Assembly: GCF_000018865.1 (NCBI RefSeq)
Contig: NC_010175.1
Location: 2,728,001-2,792,000, forward strand
Reading direction: 5' to 3'
Source of the DNA: Chloroflexus aurantiacus J-10-fl
Lineage (GTDB): Bacteria; Chloroflexota; Chloroflexia; Chloroflexales; Chloroflexaceae
Length of the DNA stretch: 64,000 nucleotides
Shown here piece by piece: positions 8,401-18,203 of the stretch (position 1 is its first letter; every line of letters begins with the position of its first letter). The translations under genes and the position numbers were made by a program. The notes under the pieces are model-generated. The model was not told the DNA's origin, made no database searches, and was given only the letters and a program-made list of their open reading frames with translations.

Positions 8401-9348
8401 ATGTATCGCGATCCCTCAATTCGCTCTTCCGAGATAACTCCAGAGTCGCTCTACCTGAGCCGACGGGCCTTGTTAGGTGGCATCGGCGCACTGGGTGCCG
8501 GCCTCGTGCTGAGCGCCTGTGGTCTGAATGTTCCCTCAGATCGTCCGGGGCAGGCAGTAGCACCCGACGATACCACCCCCCGCGACGAGCTTGGCGATCC
8601 GGCCAACAGCTTCGAGCAGATCACCAACTACAACAACTTCTACGAATTCACGACCGACAAAGAAGCGGTTGCGCACCGGGCCGCCGGTTTCGTGACCCAC
8701 CCCTGGACAGTAGAAGTGACAGGGATGGTACACAAGCCACGGATCTTTGCTATCGAAGATATCCTCTCGATGTTCGACCAGGAAGAGCGCATTTATCGTC
8801 TACGCTGCGTCGAAGGGTGGTCAATGGTCATCCCCTGGCAGGGTTTCCCGCTCCACAAACTGCTGACCATCGTCGAACCAACTGCACAGGCCCAGTTCGT
8901 TCGCTTCGAGACCCTCTACGACCCTGATCAGATGCCAGGGCAGCGTGACCGCTACTTCCCATGGCCCTACGTTGAAGGACTACGCCTCGATGAGGCAATG
9001 CACGACTTAACGATCCTGAGCACCGGCCTCTACGGTCGTACCCTCTTGCCGCAAAATGGCGCCCCACTGCGCCTGGTAGTTCCATGGAAATACGGCTTCA
9101 AAAGCATCAAATCCATCGTCAAAATTGAACTAACCGATACCATGCCGGTATCGTTGTGGATGGCAGTCGCACCGCATGAATACGGCTTCTACGCCAACGT
9201 CAATCCCGACGTTCCCCATCCACGCTGGTCGCAGGCCACCGAACGGCGCATCGGCGAGCTTGGCCGGCGCAAAACGTTGCTCTTCAACGGCTATGCCGAA
9301 CAGGTCGCTGCCCTGTACGCCGGGATGGATCTGGCCCGTAATTACTAG
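8401..9348 (+). CDS. msrP: protein-methionine-sulfoxide reductase catalytic subunit MsrP (molybdopterin)
   Basis: A 315-residue SUOX-fold molybdoenzyme. The start at 8401 follows AAAGGA. A twin-arginine signal (SRRALLGG, residues 20-27) leads into LVLSAC, so the protein may also be lipidated at Cys40 after export. The molybdenum ligand is Cys136 in [10 protein letters not shown], followed by PWQGFPL; later [20 protein letters not shown] is typical of MsrP/YedY. The enzyme reduces oxidised methionine in envelope proteins using electrons from MsrQ. The msrQ gene lies downstream but is separated by about 730 bp of repeats, an interruption of the usual adjacent pair. Confidence 0.93.
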   Translation: MYRDPSIRSSEITPESLYLSRRALLGGIGALGAGLVLSACGLNVPSDRPGQAVAPDDTTPRDELGDPANSFEQITNYNNFYEFTTDKEAVAHRAAGFVTHPWTVEVTGMVHKPRIFAIEDILSMFDQEERIYRLRCVEGWSMVIPWQGFPLHKLLTIVEPTAQAQFVRFETLYDPDQMPGQRDRYFPWPYVEGLRLDEAMHDLTILSTGLYGRTLLPQNGAPLRLVVPWKYGFKSIKSIVKIELTDTMPVSLWMAVAPHEYGFYANVNPDVPHPRWSQATERRIGELGRRKTLLFNGYAEQVAALYAGMDLARNY

Positions 9349-10078
9349 AACTTATTTCATAAAAGCTGTGCTGTCGTGCTCCCAGCCTATCGCACATGCG
9401 CATGAACACCTGCTAATCGCCAACAACAGCATATCCTGCTTCCAGTCTGCCGATGTGACAGGAGGAGAGCTACCGCCCATCGCCAGTGCCATCACGCGCC
9501 GAATAGGTTGCCTTGCCCGCTCGTCATGCCCGTGTCGCGAAGTTTGGAATGCGGCAGCCATACTGCCGCGCCAGCCGCGCTCACGATCCGGTGCGTGGCA
9601 CGCTGTTGACCCGGCTGGTCACGGCTCTTGCTCCCGGCAACCGGTATGGCAGCGAAGAGGCTACCGCCCATCGCCAGTGCCATCACGCGCCGAATAGGTT
9701 GCCTTGCCCGCTCGTCATGCCCGTGTCGCGAAGTTTGGAATGCGGCAGCCATACTGCCGCGCCAGCCGCGCTCACGATCCGGTGCGTGGCACGCTGTTGA
9801 CCCGGCTGGTCACGGGGATGCTGTTATTCCGTACATCTATCTACAGATCAATCACGTGGCAGATTGAATCCTTCCCGCTCCGCAGGCATGGGTTGCTTTG
9901 GAGGGCGGCGGCCTGGTTTCCGCCATCGCCGTGATCAATACCAGAGGTGTATTGTACCGCTCACCCTGCTGATGATAGCTACAACATACGATAATCATCT
10001 GGCCTCTCAAGAATTGGTGAGCTATTGTCGCCATCACCATGATCTGGCAGTTGTCAGCCAGCTCCTCTTCATCATCAT
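9348..10078. repeat. repeat block between msrP and msrQ, with a 156-bp tandem duplication
   Basis: No gene is supported here. Bases 9469-9624 recur almost unchanged at 9660-9815 (offset 191). Each copy contains the widespread hairpin core with GCGGCAG...CTGCCGC. The left edge (from 9348, TATTTCATAAAAGCTGTGCT) recurs at 21318-21346, so the block is a copy of a dispersed family. From about 9840 to 10078 I see no gene and no clear repeat. Confidence 0.8.
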
Positions 10079-10813
10079 ATGGTCAGATTGAAGGAACTGC
10101 GATATATTGAAATAGGCATCCAACCACGAACATTCACAGGTATCGAAACCTACAAGCCTATGTCTGGCAAACTAGCAGCACCACACATATCGCCTTTACT
10201 CCGCATCATTCCCCATATAATCGGCCTGCTCCCACTCGTGCTACTCATCGGTGATGGGCTGGCTGATCGCCTAACCGTCAATCCGATTCAATACCTGACC
10301 CAACGTACCGGCTGGTTCGCCCTGATACTCCTGTTGGCGACCCTGGCATGTACCCCGCTAAACCGTTGGTTTGGCTGGAAGCAGGTCATGCGCTGGCGTC
10401 GTCCGCTCGGCCTCTACAGTTTTGGCTATGCCGGCCTGCACCTTGCCATCTTTGTGGCCCTGGATTACGGCTTCGATCTCAGCCTGATCCTGCAAACAAT
10501 CAGCGAGAAGCGCTACATCATTGCCGGTTTACTGGCCTTTGCCCTCCTCTTGCCCCTTGCCATCACCTCGACCAGTGGCTGGCAACGGCGACTAAAACAC
10601 TGGTGGCGCCGCCTGCACCGCCTGGTCTATCTGGCCGCAATCCTGGCCGTGATACACTACCTGTGGCTGAGCAAAGACCCCCGTCCGGCGTTAATCGCCG
10701 GCGGTCTGTTAGGAATTTTGCTGCTGAGCCGCCTTATTGGCAGACAAAGCTGGCAGCGTATGGTACAATGGAGCCATGAGCGAATTAAAAGACAAATTAG
10801 TTCTCGTCGTTGA
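10079..10813 (+). CDS. msrQ: MsrQ-type haem-binding membrane subunit
   Basis: Up to 244 residues; the start is uncertain between 10079 and an in-frame ATG at 10160, and neither has a strong ribosome site. Six hydrophobic segments lie between about residues 40 and 235. [48 protein letters not shown] and [18 protein letters not shown] match the ferric-reductase-like MsrQ/YedZ family, with haem-ligand His residues in the helices. It passes electrons from the quinone pool or flavins to MsrP. The 3' end overlaps the next gene by 38 bp in another frame. Confidence 0.88.
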   Translation: MVRLKELRYIEIGIQPRTFTGIETYKPMSGKLAAPHISPLLRIIPHIIGLLPLVLLIGDGLADRLTVNPIQYLTQRTGWFALILLLATLACTPLNRWFGWKQVMRWRRPLGLYSFGYAGLHLAIFVALDYGFDLSLILQTISEKRYIIAGLLAFALLLPLAITSTSGWQRRLKHWWRRLHRLVYLAAILAVIHYLWLSKDPRPALIAGGLLGILLLSRLIGRQSWQRMVQWSHERIKRQISSRR

Positions 10814-11516
10814 TGACGAGCCGCGCATGATCACATTCATGCGCATGAATCTTGAACTGGAAGGCATGCGGGTGACAACCGCCACCAATGGCCGCGAAGC
10901 GGTCGAAAAGGTGCGCGAAGAGATGCCCGACATCGTCTTGCTCGACATCATGATGCCGGTGATGGACGGTTTTGAGGCGCTCCGGCGTATCCGCAGCTTC
11001 TCCCAGGTACCGGTGATCATTCTTACCGCCAAAGATGAAGAAGAAGATCGGGTGCGTGGTCTGGAACTTGGGGCGGATGATTATGTTGGCAAGCCCTTCA
11101 GCCAGCGCGAACTGGTAAGCCGTATTCGGGCAGTCCTGCGCCGCCATTACACCCAACCTCCCATCCCTCAAACCCTGGTGAAGGTTGATGATCGGTTAAG
11201 TATCGACTTTGCCCGCCGCGAAGTGTTGGTCGATGGCAAGCGCGTCAATTTGCGACCAACCGAATACCGCCTGCTTTACCATCTGGTTCAGAATGCCGGT
11301 TACGTGCTAACCCACGAGATGCTGCTGAGCAAGGTGTGGGGGCCAGAATACCGCGACGAAAGTCACTATCTGCGTTTGTACATCACCTATCTGCGCCAGA
11401 AGATCGAAGAAGATCCATCCAACCCAAAATATATTCTGACCGAACGCGGCGTTGGCTATCGCTTTGTCGATTTTCCCGGGGCGCGCCGCATCAATGCTAC
11501 CGATGTACCGGTGTGA
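10776..11516 (+). CDS. OmpR/PhoB-family response regulator
   Basis: A 246-residue protein; the start at 10776 gives the receiver domain [10 protein letters not shown] directly. The phospho-acceptor is Asp57 in [13 protein letters not shown], with Thr in IILTAKDE and Lys in VGKPFS. The C-terminal winged helix (about residues 140-235) has [23 protein letters not shown] and [11 protein letters not shown]. No histidine kinase gene is adjacent; the only downstream sequence is a repeat block, so it is an orphan here. The start lies inside msrQ, which suggests co-transcription. Confidence 0.93.
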   Translation: MSELKDKLVLVVDDEPRMITFMRMNLELEGMRVTTATNGREAVEKVREEMPDIVLLDIMMPVMDGFEALRRIRSFSQVPVIILTAKDEEEDRVRGLELGADDYVGKPFSQRELVSRIRAVLRRHYTQPPIPQTLVKVDDRLSIDFARREVLVDGKRVNLRPTEYRLLYHLVQNAGYVLTHEMLLSKVWGPEYRDESHYLRLYITYLRQKIEEDPSNPKYILTERGVGYRFVDFPGARRINATDVPV

Positions 11517-11690
11517 CGTAGTCCCTGTCTTATCCATCCACGACCGGCTACAGCGCGTTAGTTTCTCTCCCTCAATATTCTGCTACGAGAGCAAGATTGA
11601 CTTCCGCCCCCCTCCTTACCTATCCCCAGCGGGGGGAATTGTGGAGAGGCGCCCCCGCTGGGCGGAGGCATTCCCCCGCACTCAGCGGGG
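11517..11690. other. gene-free stretch with GC-rich inverted repeats
   Basis: Between the response regulator and the first mobile repeat there is no supported gene. The sequence contains CCAGCGGGGG and GCCCCCGCTGG-type inverted repeats around 11630-11662, similar to those elsewhere in the repeat blocks. Confidence 0.5.
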
Positions 11691-12734
11691 CTATGCATTA
11701 CCCATAACGCGAATACTGCATTGCCCGCGTGCCGGAGCGGGTCGGGGGAGTGATGAAGAACGTGCTCCCCAGCCGGGAGCTGGGAGCGCGCGCCGGAGGC
11801 GCGCATGGTGCCGGTACCAGTGCTGGAGGGAGGAGCCAGGCGCAAGCTCCCGCCCCTGGCGGCATGCACAAACGGCCAGGACAGATGATCGAACCCAACG
11901 TCTACCTTATCAGGCCGCCCTCGATCAAACGTCTGCCCTCCCCTCTCCCACCCCCAGCGGCTATGCCTTACCCACAACTGGTGTCAACCACGTGCGTATC
12001 AGCAGGTATGATCGCCATGGATGCTGTTGTGGGCGACTGGCCCGATGGCAGTGTGCCGCTCCAGCCGTGCTATCACGTGCTGGATGGATTGCCGTACCCG
12101 CTCGTCAGGCGCGTGTCGCGCAGTTTGGCGTGCGGCAGCCATGCTGCCGCGCCAGCCGCGCTCACGATCCGGCGCGGATTGCAGCGGACACCCGTGCCGG
12201 TACGTTCCCCTGATGATGGGGATGGCTGAGCACAGGCCGGCAGCCTGCCCCTCCGCGTGCTGGTGCCGGTAGTGTGGAGGGGCGGGTTCGGTAGGGGCGG
12301 GTTGAGAACCCGCCCCTACGGACGGTGCCTGTGCCGTTCACCTGACCTTCCACGGGATGCGGTGGACGGGAATGTCGTGCATCGCGGTTGTTCAGAGGTA
12401 ATCGCAGCCGCTACGCTCCCCGCTCCCGCGCAGCGCTATGCCTTACCCATACCCAGGTTGTCAACCGCTTCGCCCATCAGTCGAACCTGTCTCATTGTAC
12501 GCGATCCTGGGCACTATCGCGTCACCCTGCTGTCGCGTGGGTCGTACGTCACGAACGGAAAGCGGATGATAGCAGCGGAGGTAGCCGTTGGATCAGACCA
12601 TGGGGAAGACGTCCAGCCTGCGCACTAGCGGCCATGGCCAGCCCCTGCCGGCGGTGGCGAGGATGCCTCCACGCGGGCCACGGGGAGCGCGTGCAGACCG
12701 GCCTAACGCAGCGTGACATGTGGGTAATGCATAG
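11691..12734 (+). mobile_element. long or composite copy of the CTATGCATTACCC terminal-repeat element (copy A)
   Basis: The left end at 11691 reads CTATGCATTACCCATAAC and the right end at 12719-12734 reads TGTGGGTAATGCATAG, the same terminus inverted. The first 270 bp match 27511-27780, and from 11960 an internal terminus-like CTATGCCTTACCCACAAC starts the module shared with copies at 12850, 27781 and 43149. The right half is interrupted: after about 12180 unrelated or rearranged sequence follows, including a 13-bp palindrome at 12291-12319 and a third terminus-like stretch near 12437. The shared core resumes near 12620. No transposase is encoded; the open frames inside are not conserved as proteins. 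Confidence 0.75.
12291..12319. repeat. palindromic repeat GTAGGGGCGGGTT, perfect copy
   Basis: Arms 12291-12303 and 12307-12319 are perfect complements of 13 bp with a 3-base loop. Related copies lie at about 33411-33438 (degenerate) and 61404-61432 (one mismatch). It behaves as a small dispersed palindrome of intergenic DNA. Confidence 0.75.
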
Positions 12735-12818
12735 GGGAGCGCGAGCCTCCAGCTCGCTCACCACCCGGTCTGCGTAGATGACTCCCGCCCCCAGCGGGGG
12801 CGGGCTGGGGTGGAGGTG
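12735..12818. repeat. 84-bp repeat with GCGAGCC/GGCTCGC hairpin, repeated at 13516-13600
   Basis: Nearly the whole stretch recurs at about 13516-13600: a hairpin GCGAGCCTCCAGCTCGC, then CACCACCCGGTCTGCG, then CCCGCCCCCAGCGGGGGCGGG. The hairpin alone also occurs at 13450-13466 and 13656-13672. It fills the gap between two mobile-repeat copies. Confidence 0.75.
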
Positions 12819-12849
12819 AACCCTACCCCACACCTCTCACTGTAGGCGC

Positions 12850-13325
12850 CTATGCATTACCCACAACTGGTGTCAACCACGTGTGTATCAGCGGGTATCG
12901 CCATGGGTGCTGTTGTGGGCGACTGGTCCGGTGACAGGGCGCAGCTCCAGCCGTGGTATCACGTGCTGAATGGGTTGCCTTACACGCGCATCATGGGCGT
13001 GTCGCGCAGTTTGGAGTGCGGCAGCCATGCTGCCGCGCCAGCCGCGCTCACGATCCGGCGCGTGGCATACCGTTACCCATCCTGGTCACGAGGGTGCTAA
13101 ATGTGCTCGGGCCGATCATCGAGTCGGTCAGGCATGCGTGCGATCCCTGTGCGTAAACGGTTACGTTGCGAGAGATTCGTGCCTGTACACCAACGGCCAC
13201 GGCCAGCACCTGACGGCGGTGGCGAGGATGCTTGCACGCAGGCTGGAAGCCTGCACCACGGGGAGCCGCCACGGGGAGTGCGTGCAGCCCGGCCTAACGC
13301 AGCGTGACATGTGTGTAATGCATAG
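12850..13325 (+). mobile_element. short copy of the CTATGCATTACCC terminal-repeat element (copy B)
   Basis: A 476-bp element whose left end is CTATGCATTACCCACA. The right end is TGTGTGTAATGCATAG, one base different from the perfect inverse. Internal landmarks shared with the other copies are the GCGGCAGC-CAT-GCTGCCGC hairpin near 13019 and the GCAGGC-TGGAA-GCCTGC hairpin at 13238-13254. The flanks show no clear target duplication. There is no conserved reading frame. Confidence 0.85.
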
Positions 13326-13798
13326 CCCAGTAGAGGCGGGCTGGGGTGGGGGTGTTTCGCCTCACCCATCTGAAAACAGCAAAAGTATCACCCTGGCCCT
13401 GACCTTGAGCGATACACACTGTGCGCAAACGATGGTCTACCCTGGAAGCGCGAGCCTCCGGCTCGCTCATCACCCTGCACGATCCGCAGTGCTTTCACCA
13501 GCGGAATGTTCCCCCTGGGAGCGCGAGCCTCCAGTTCGCTCACCACCCGGTCTGCGCCGATGACTCCCGCCCCCAGCGGGGGCGGGCTGGGGTGGGGGTG
13601 ATACAAAGACAGAAACCAGGTAAGAGGAAAGCGGCGTATCACTCCCACTGGGAGCGCGAGCCTCCGGCTCGCTCATCACCCTGCCTGTACAATATCATTT
13701 ATCTGACAGATTGGCTATTGGTTGGCAGCACGACTTCCACACGTCAAGACGCAGTGAGGGTACTGTCTGCCGAAGACGGATGTGGATGCATATCAGGC
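13326..13798. repeat. repeat-rich gene-free stretch with three GCGAGCC hairpins
   Basis: Hairpins of the GCGAGCC-TCC-GGCTCGC type lie at 13450-13466, 13523-13539 and 13656-13672, each followed by TCATCACCCTG or CACCACCCGG. No gene is supported. The last 100 bp before the reductase gene show nothing recognisable. Confidence 0.7.
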
Positions 13799-14839
13799 TC
13801 ACTTCGCCATTCCACAGGCCGCCAGCAACCGTTCAGGTTGACCGCGGTAATCGTCCCAGCGCAGATCACCGCGCACGATACCCCCCAACACCTGCCAGAG
13901 ACCGGCATTGACCGGCGTCTGTAACCCGTGGGCGGTGGCGGCTGCGGCCACCGCGCCGTACAAGAACTCCCCTTCGGAACGGCTACGTCCCGCGCGCAGA
14001 TCACGGAGCAGCGACGGATCTTTACCGCCCCGGCCACCGGCTACCCGCTGGCGCAAAATCGGATCGAGGATGATCGGTGGTAGCCAGCGAATGCCGAAGG
14101 CCAGCAGTGCCGCCGGATAGCGGGGTAAATTGACCGGTCGTATCCCCATGCGTTGCATCACGGCCAGCGCCTCACGCACGGCGGTCCGTTCCAGTGCCAC
14201 CAGCCGGCGGTCGGCGTAGACCTGCGCAACCGACCAATCGAGAATCGCAGCAGTCGCATTTCCTAGCATATTCAACAGCGCTTTCGACCATTTCATAGCG
14301 CGGTAGTCGTGATAACGCTGGACAGTAAAGCCTGCATTGCTCAGCGCCGTTTCGGCCAGTGTGAGATTACTTGTTCCGCCTACCGGCGCTAACCCAATTC
14401 CACCCGCTTTCGTCACAGTGATCGTCGTGGGGCCGGTAGCGTCAACCGAGGTTGTAATTGCGCCGGCAATAATCCGATCCGCGCCAAAAGCCTGGGCCAG
14501 CGCTTCTTCGTTGCCCAGCCCATTTTGCAGCGTCAGGATGGATCCAGGATTGAGGTCGCGTAAGGTGGCAATCGCCCCGTTCGTATCGTAGCCTTTGACA
14601 CACAAGATTGCCAGCGCCGGTTGTTGAAACGCTGCTGGTAAATCGGCTACTGCACCGGCAACCGTCAAACCGGTTAGTGAACATGCCCCGATACCACTCA
14701 CCTGTAACGGTGTGGCTTGCAACGCCGCTGCGCCGTTTGGGCGGGTCAAAAGCGCGACCGGCTGCCCGTTGCTGGCCTGGGCCAGCCGTGAAAGGAGCAA
14801 CAACCCGATTGCCCCCCCACCGACAATGACGATGGTCAT
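13799..14839 (-). CDS. panE: 2-dehydropantoate 2-reductase family protein (PanE-like)
   Basis: A 346-residue protein; the start at 14839 follows GGAGGAATCA. The N-terminus ITIVGGGAIGLLLLSRL-like segment (IVIVGGGAIG) is a Rossmann nucleotide-binding motif. Later CVKGYDTNGAI, LTLQNGLGNEEAL, YRAMKWSKALLNMLGNATAAI and the C-terminal GRSRSEGEFLYGAV follow the ketopantoate reductase (ApbA/PanE) pattern, including the catalytic Lys in the KW segment. The expected reaction is NADPH-dependent reduction of ketopantoate in coenzyme A synthesis. Family members also act on other 2-keto acids, so the substrate is probable rather than certain. It is a single gene, divergent from bcp. Confidence 0.85.
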   Translation of the reverse strand: MTIVIVGGGAIGLLLLSRLAQASNGQPVALLTRPNGAAALQATPLQVSGIGACSLTGLTVAGAVADLPAAFQQPALAILCVKGYDTNGAIATLRDLNPGSILTLQNGLGNEEALAQAFGADRIIAGAITTSVDATGPTTITVTKAGGIGLAPVGGTSNLTLAETALSNAGFTVQRYHDYRAMKWSKALLNMLGNATAAILDWSVAQVYADRRLVALERTAVREALAVMQRMGIRPVNLPRYPAALLAFGIRWLPPIILDPILRQRVAGGRGGKDPSLLRDLRAGRSRSEGEFLYGAVAAAATAHGLQTPVNAGLWQVLGGIVRGDLRWDDYRGQPERLLAACGMAK

Positions 14840-14989
14840 TGATTCCTCCTCTATACACACTCGCCTTCAGTATAGCGGAAAATCTGGTTGCTACGACATT
14901 GAGCAGGAGGGTATTGTGACGTGTCTTCGTGGTGCAACTTGTGGTAGCATGGTAGTGCAGGATCCGCGATAGATCAGGAAACAAAAGGT

Positions 14990-15457
14990 ATGGCAACACC
15001 ACCACAAGTTGGCGAGATGGCTCCCGACTTTACCCTTCCGAACGAAGCCGGCGAACCGGTCTCACTCAGCCAGTTTCGCGGCAAGCGGGTTATTCTCTAC
15101 TTCTACCCCAAAGACGATACTCCCGGTTGTACATCACAAGCCTGCGGTTTCCGCGACTCATACCCGGTCATTGAAGAAAAGAACGCCGTCGTGATCGGGA
15201 TCAGTCCTGATGGCACCAAATCCCACGCCAAATTCAAAACGAAACACAACTTGCCTTTCATCCTGTTAGCCGATGAGCAGCACAGTGTTGCCGAGGCGTA
15301 TGGGGTGTGGGGCGAGAAGTCGATGATGGGCAAGAAATATATGGGCATCATTCGCTCCCACTTCGTCATCGATGAAGAGGGTCGCATTGTGCAGGCTGAA
15401 ATTAAAGTGAGTCCCGCCGATAGTGTCAAACGCGCTCTTGCAGCGCTGGGCTTATAG
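14990..15457 (+). CDS. bcp: thioredoxin-dependent thiol peroxidase, Bcp/PrxQ type
   Basis: A 155-residue peroxiredoxin. YPKDDTPGCTSQAC carries the peroxidatic Cys47 and the resolving Cys52 five residues later, the alpha-type PrxQ arrangement. MATPPQVGEMAPDFTLPNEAG and the C-terminal IRSHFVIDEEGRI complete the family pattern. It reduces hydrogen peroxide and organic hydroperoxides in the cytoplasm. The last 63 bp of the gene belong to a 213-bp unit that is duplicated directly downstream. Confidence 0.95.
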   Translation: MATPPQVGEMAPDFTLPNEAGEPVSLSQFRGKRVILYFYPKDDTPGCTSQACGFRDSYPVIEEKNAVVIGISPDGTKSHAKFKTKHNLPFILLADEQHSVAEAYGVWGEKSMMGKKYMGIIRSHFVIDEEGRIVQAEIKVSPADSVKRALAALGL

Positions 15458-15820
15458 TCGCCGCGTGCCATGGCGAGAGCGATTTACGCAGCTGTATAAT
15501 CCATTCTCTTATCAGGGAGCGTCACATTGAGTGCGGAAGCGTTGTTTCCGTACTCAATACACGCGACACGTGATACCTGGGATAAAGCAGAGAAACCGTT
15601 GTGTAGCGCTGAAATTAAAGTGAGTCCCGCCGATAGTGTCAAACGCGCTCTTGCAGCGCTGGGCTTATAGTCGCCGCGTGCCATGGCGAGAGCGATTTAC
15701 GCCGCTGTATGACCCACTCCCTGATTAGGGAGCGTCACATTGAGTGCGGAAGCGTTGTTTCCGCACTCAATACACGCGACACGTGATACCTGGGATAAAG
15801 CAGAGAAACCGTTGTGTAGC
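15395..15820 (+). repeat. 213-bp tandem duplication including the 3' end of bcp
   Basis: Unit 1 (15395-15607) and unit 2 (15608-15820) are nearly identical. The unit starts inside bcp, covers its last 20 codons and stop and runs about 150 bp downstream, including a hairpin of the form GAGTGCGGAA...TTCCGCACTC that may act as the terminator. Unit 2 therefore contains a truncated bcp tail without a start. The unit is 71 codons long, but the first stop precedes the second copy, so the protein is not extended. Confidence 0.9.
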
Positions 15821-16027
15821 GTGGTTAGTGCGGCGATCCGGTCTGCGTCTTTAGACAGCGATCATTGATCAACCGACCCGGCTATCTCGATACCGTAGCG
15901 TTCTTCATCACCGCCCCGCAATCGCTTCCACAGTGTCAGGCGGGTACATCGTCTGCATGACCAGACTTGTCTAATACCAAATCCGCTCTGTCGAGTCTGA
16001 TCTGGGCACGTTCCCTCTTATCTGCAC
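15821..16027. other. gene-free gap
   Basis: About 200 bp between the duplicated bcp tail and the STAS gene. Apart from CTAATACCAAATC near 15972, which resembles the ATATCAAATCTGGT motif found at other intergenic sites, I see nothing here. Confidence 0.4.
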
Positions 16028-17089
16028 CTACATCATGTTGCGCAACAATACATCTTGTGGGGAACGGGCAGTCGCTATCGTTTTCATATCAATACCCAGT
16101 GCCGTAATCGTTTGCGCCATCGCCGGTGAAATACCGGTGATCACTGCCTCACACCCGATCAGCCGGAGCGCCTGCACCGTCTGCATCAGACTCTGAGCAG
16201 CCATGGTGTCAAAGGCCGGCACACCCGCCACATCAATCACGATCAGCTTCACGCGGCGTTCGCTAACCACACTGAGTAACCGTTTTAACAGCGTATCAGC
16301 TCGCTGATGATCGATCTGACCAACAATCGGTGCCAGCAACACCTGATCGGCAATCTCGACCGTTGGGGTTTCCAGCGATTGCACCACGTTCCGTAACATA
16401 TGTTCCGTGCGCTGTAATTGGGCTGTTTGTTGCTCTAACTCCTGAGCATGTACTTCGACCTGTTGAGCGTGCAGCCTGGCCCGGACTGCTTCAGCAGTCG
16501 CCTGCTGGGCAAGACCTTCCAACCGTTGTAGGAGATAGCGAAATGGGATGAGGGTCAGCATGTTGGTGGCCAGATACAGTCCAATCGAACCGGCCCAGTC
16601 TTCGATGGTATCTTGAACGGCCAGTGTCTCTGGGGTTACAAAAGACGCATTGCCCGTCACATAGATGGCTGCTGTGATCATCATGACGATCAGCGAAAGA
16701 ATGAGCGCGACGATACTTCCCAACCGATCAAAATAGATCAATGCCAGCACATTAATACCGAGCCAGAGAATGCGTCCACTCCCCACCAGTCCAAACGTTA
16801 CCAGCAGAAAGGTCGCAATCGCTCCCAGTACAATCAGGAGCAGCAGAGCGCGTATCTTTGCCTGTAAGCGTCGTACCAAAGAAATGACGACAATGGACAG
16901 ATAAGTAAGGAAGTATATTCCAATATACGGTAACGCTCGTTCACCTGCCGCACTGTAATCTGCCCACGAACCAACGATGAGCGCAATACCCCCCAGAACG
17001 ACTAGTGCCCATAACAGGTTACTGAGAATCTGCTCTCGCCATTGCTGAACTATTGTATGAGCATTGTTGGGAGTTTGTACGTTCGTCAT
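16028..17089 (-). CDS. membrane protein with C-terminal STAS domain (RsbR-like)
   Basis: A 353-residue protein. The start at 17089 is preferred because GGAGATATGTC precedes it. Six hydrophobic segments occupy about residues 20-180, a coiled-coil linker rich in Ala, Glu and Gln spans about 185-235, and a STAS domain covers about 240-345. The STAS part (LAPIVGQIDHQRADTLLKRLL and FDTMAAQSLMQTVQALRLIG) is of the RsbR/RsbS type with Thr as possible phospho-site. Such proteins relay stress signals in partner-switching systems. The membrane input module suggests that it senses a membrane or small-molecule cue. No kinase or phosphatase partner is adjacent. Confidence 0.8.
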   Translation of the reverse strand: MTNVQTPNNAHTIVQQWREQILSNLLWALVVLGGIALIVGSWADYSAAGERALPYIGIYFLTYLSIVVISLVRRLQAKIRALLLLIVLGAIATFLLVTFGLVGSGRILWLGINVLALIYFDRLGSIVALILSLIVMMITAAIYVTGNASFVTPETLAVQDTIEDWAGSIGLYLATNMLTLIPFRYLLQRLEGLAQQATAEAVRARLHAQQVEVHAQELEQQTAQLQRTEHMLRNVVQSLETPTVEIADQVLLAPIVGQIDHQRADTLLKRLLSVVSERRVKLIVIDVAGVPAFDTMAAQSLMQTVQALRLIGCEAVITGISPAMAQTITALGIDMKTIATARSPQDVLLRNMM

Positions 17090-17246
17090 GACATATCTCC
17101 AGGCATCGTAAACAGGCAAAACTGTAATCTGCAATCAGTCTGCGTGTAGATGCGTACATGGCGGATCAACAAAAAACATTTGTGCAATTGTAACACCGCT
17201 ATCAGTGTACTGACAAATATGGTAAAAAATCGATCTACCGCTCTGT

Positions 17247-18137
17247 TCAATCTGGCGCGATGCCTATCAGGACGCCGTTGCATAACTGGAGTGCCAGTCG
17301 GCCATCTTGTTCAACGACAGGCATTGCTAAATGTTTATGAGGCTGGTATTCAACCGCATCGGTAATCTGTACACGTTGACCATCAGCCACAATGAAGGTA
17401 AACGGTATGCCCCATTCAGCAATTGCCCGCACAAAGGCGTAGGCCCGTTGTACCGACCATTCCGCAGTCAACACAAAGTCCTGTGTCCGGGGTGAAGGAA
17501 AGTAACTGCCACCCGCTGCCTGGGGTGACGGTCGCCACTCTGCACTGGTGATCTGGCTGAGTGCGGTCGGTAACATTGTGGCGGCGCATTGTCCGGCGAG
17601 TGTTTCCAGCGTATGTAGACGCTCGCCGGGCGGTAGATCAAACCATTCCTGGCAGACAATCGGGCCGTGATCAAAGTCCGCATCCATCAGGTGCAGGGTC
17701 ATTGCCGTGCGCGTCCAGCCCAATCGCAACGCCCAGAAGAGTGGTTCCGGGCCACGGAGTTCTGGTAATGGCGATGGGTGCAGGTTGAGCCAGCCGTAGC
17801 GTGGTATCTCAAGCAATGCTGCCGGGATGCGCCAGGGCCAGCAGGCAACAATCGCGAGGTCTACCTTCTGCCGACGCAACTGCTCACCGATCTCGGCAAT
17901 AGCATCTCGCCGAACGGCATAGCGCGGAATCCCGGCTGCATCGGCAATGGTAGCCGCTGTTGCCGGTGCGAGTAGCGTAGGGTTGCGTGCAGGTGCAGCC
18001 GCCGGTAACTGGGTCAACGCCGGCATACCCGCCGGTGCCGGATGCACCAGCCCGATCACCTCAACCGGCAACCTCAGCAGACCCTGCAAGACTGGTAGTG
18101 CCATCGGGCCTGGAATGGCAAAGAGAACGATGCGCAT
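17247..18137 (-). CDS. formyltransferase-fold protein related to methionyl-tRNA formyltransferase
   Basis: A 296-residue protein with ATG at 18137. GWLNLHPSPLPELRGPEPLFWAL and LHLMDADFDHGPI carry the catalytic His-Pro-Ser and Asp of the 10-formyltetrahydrofolate-dependent transferase core (about residues 95-190). A diverged C-terminal region follows, with SPRTQDFVLTAEWSVQRAYAFVRAI. The length is near that of Fmt (about 310), but the N-terminal nucleotide-fold start (MRIVLFAIPGPMALPVLQGL) and the tail differ from housekeeping Fmt. A different acceptor, such as an amino sugar or small metabolite, is possible. The promoter region is shared with the divergent yggX. Confidence 0.75.
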   Translation of the reverse strand: MRIVLFAIPGPMALPVLQGLLRLPVEVIGLVHPAPAGMPALTQLPAAAPARNPTLLAPATAATIADAAGIPRYAVRRDAIAEIGEQLRRQKVDLAIVACWPWRIPAALLEIPRYGWLNLHPSPLPELRGPEPLFWALRLGWTRTAMTLHLMDADFDHGPIVCQEWFDLPPGERLHTLETLAGQCAATMLPTALSQITSAEWRPSPQAAGGSYFPSPRTQDFVLTAEWSVQRAYAFVRAIAEWGIPFTFIVADGQRVQITDAVEYQPHKHLAMPVVEQDGRLALQLCNGVLIGIAPD

Positions 18138-18203
18138 GGTTATACTTTGCTTTCGGGTATAATACTCATGGTATTACCGTTTGTACACACGAAAGAAAGA
18201 GCT

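Noticed and set aside
12021-13563. Similar open frames in several repeat copies (peptides with AAAMLPRQPRSRSGA)
   Set aside because: The similarity follows from the DNA repeat; other frames are equally open, starts are not conserved and no ribosome sites are present.
9348-13798. Possible CRISPR array in the repeat-rich blocks
   Set aside because: The repeats are long, irregular and unevenly spaced with conserved rather than unique intervals, and no cas gene is near.
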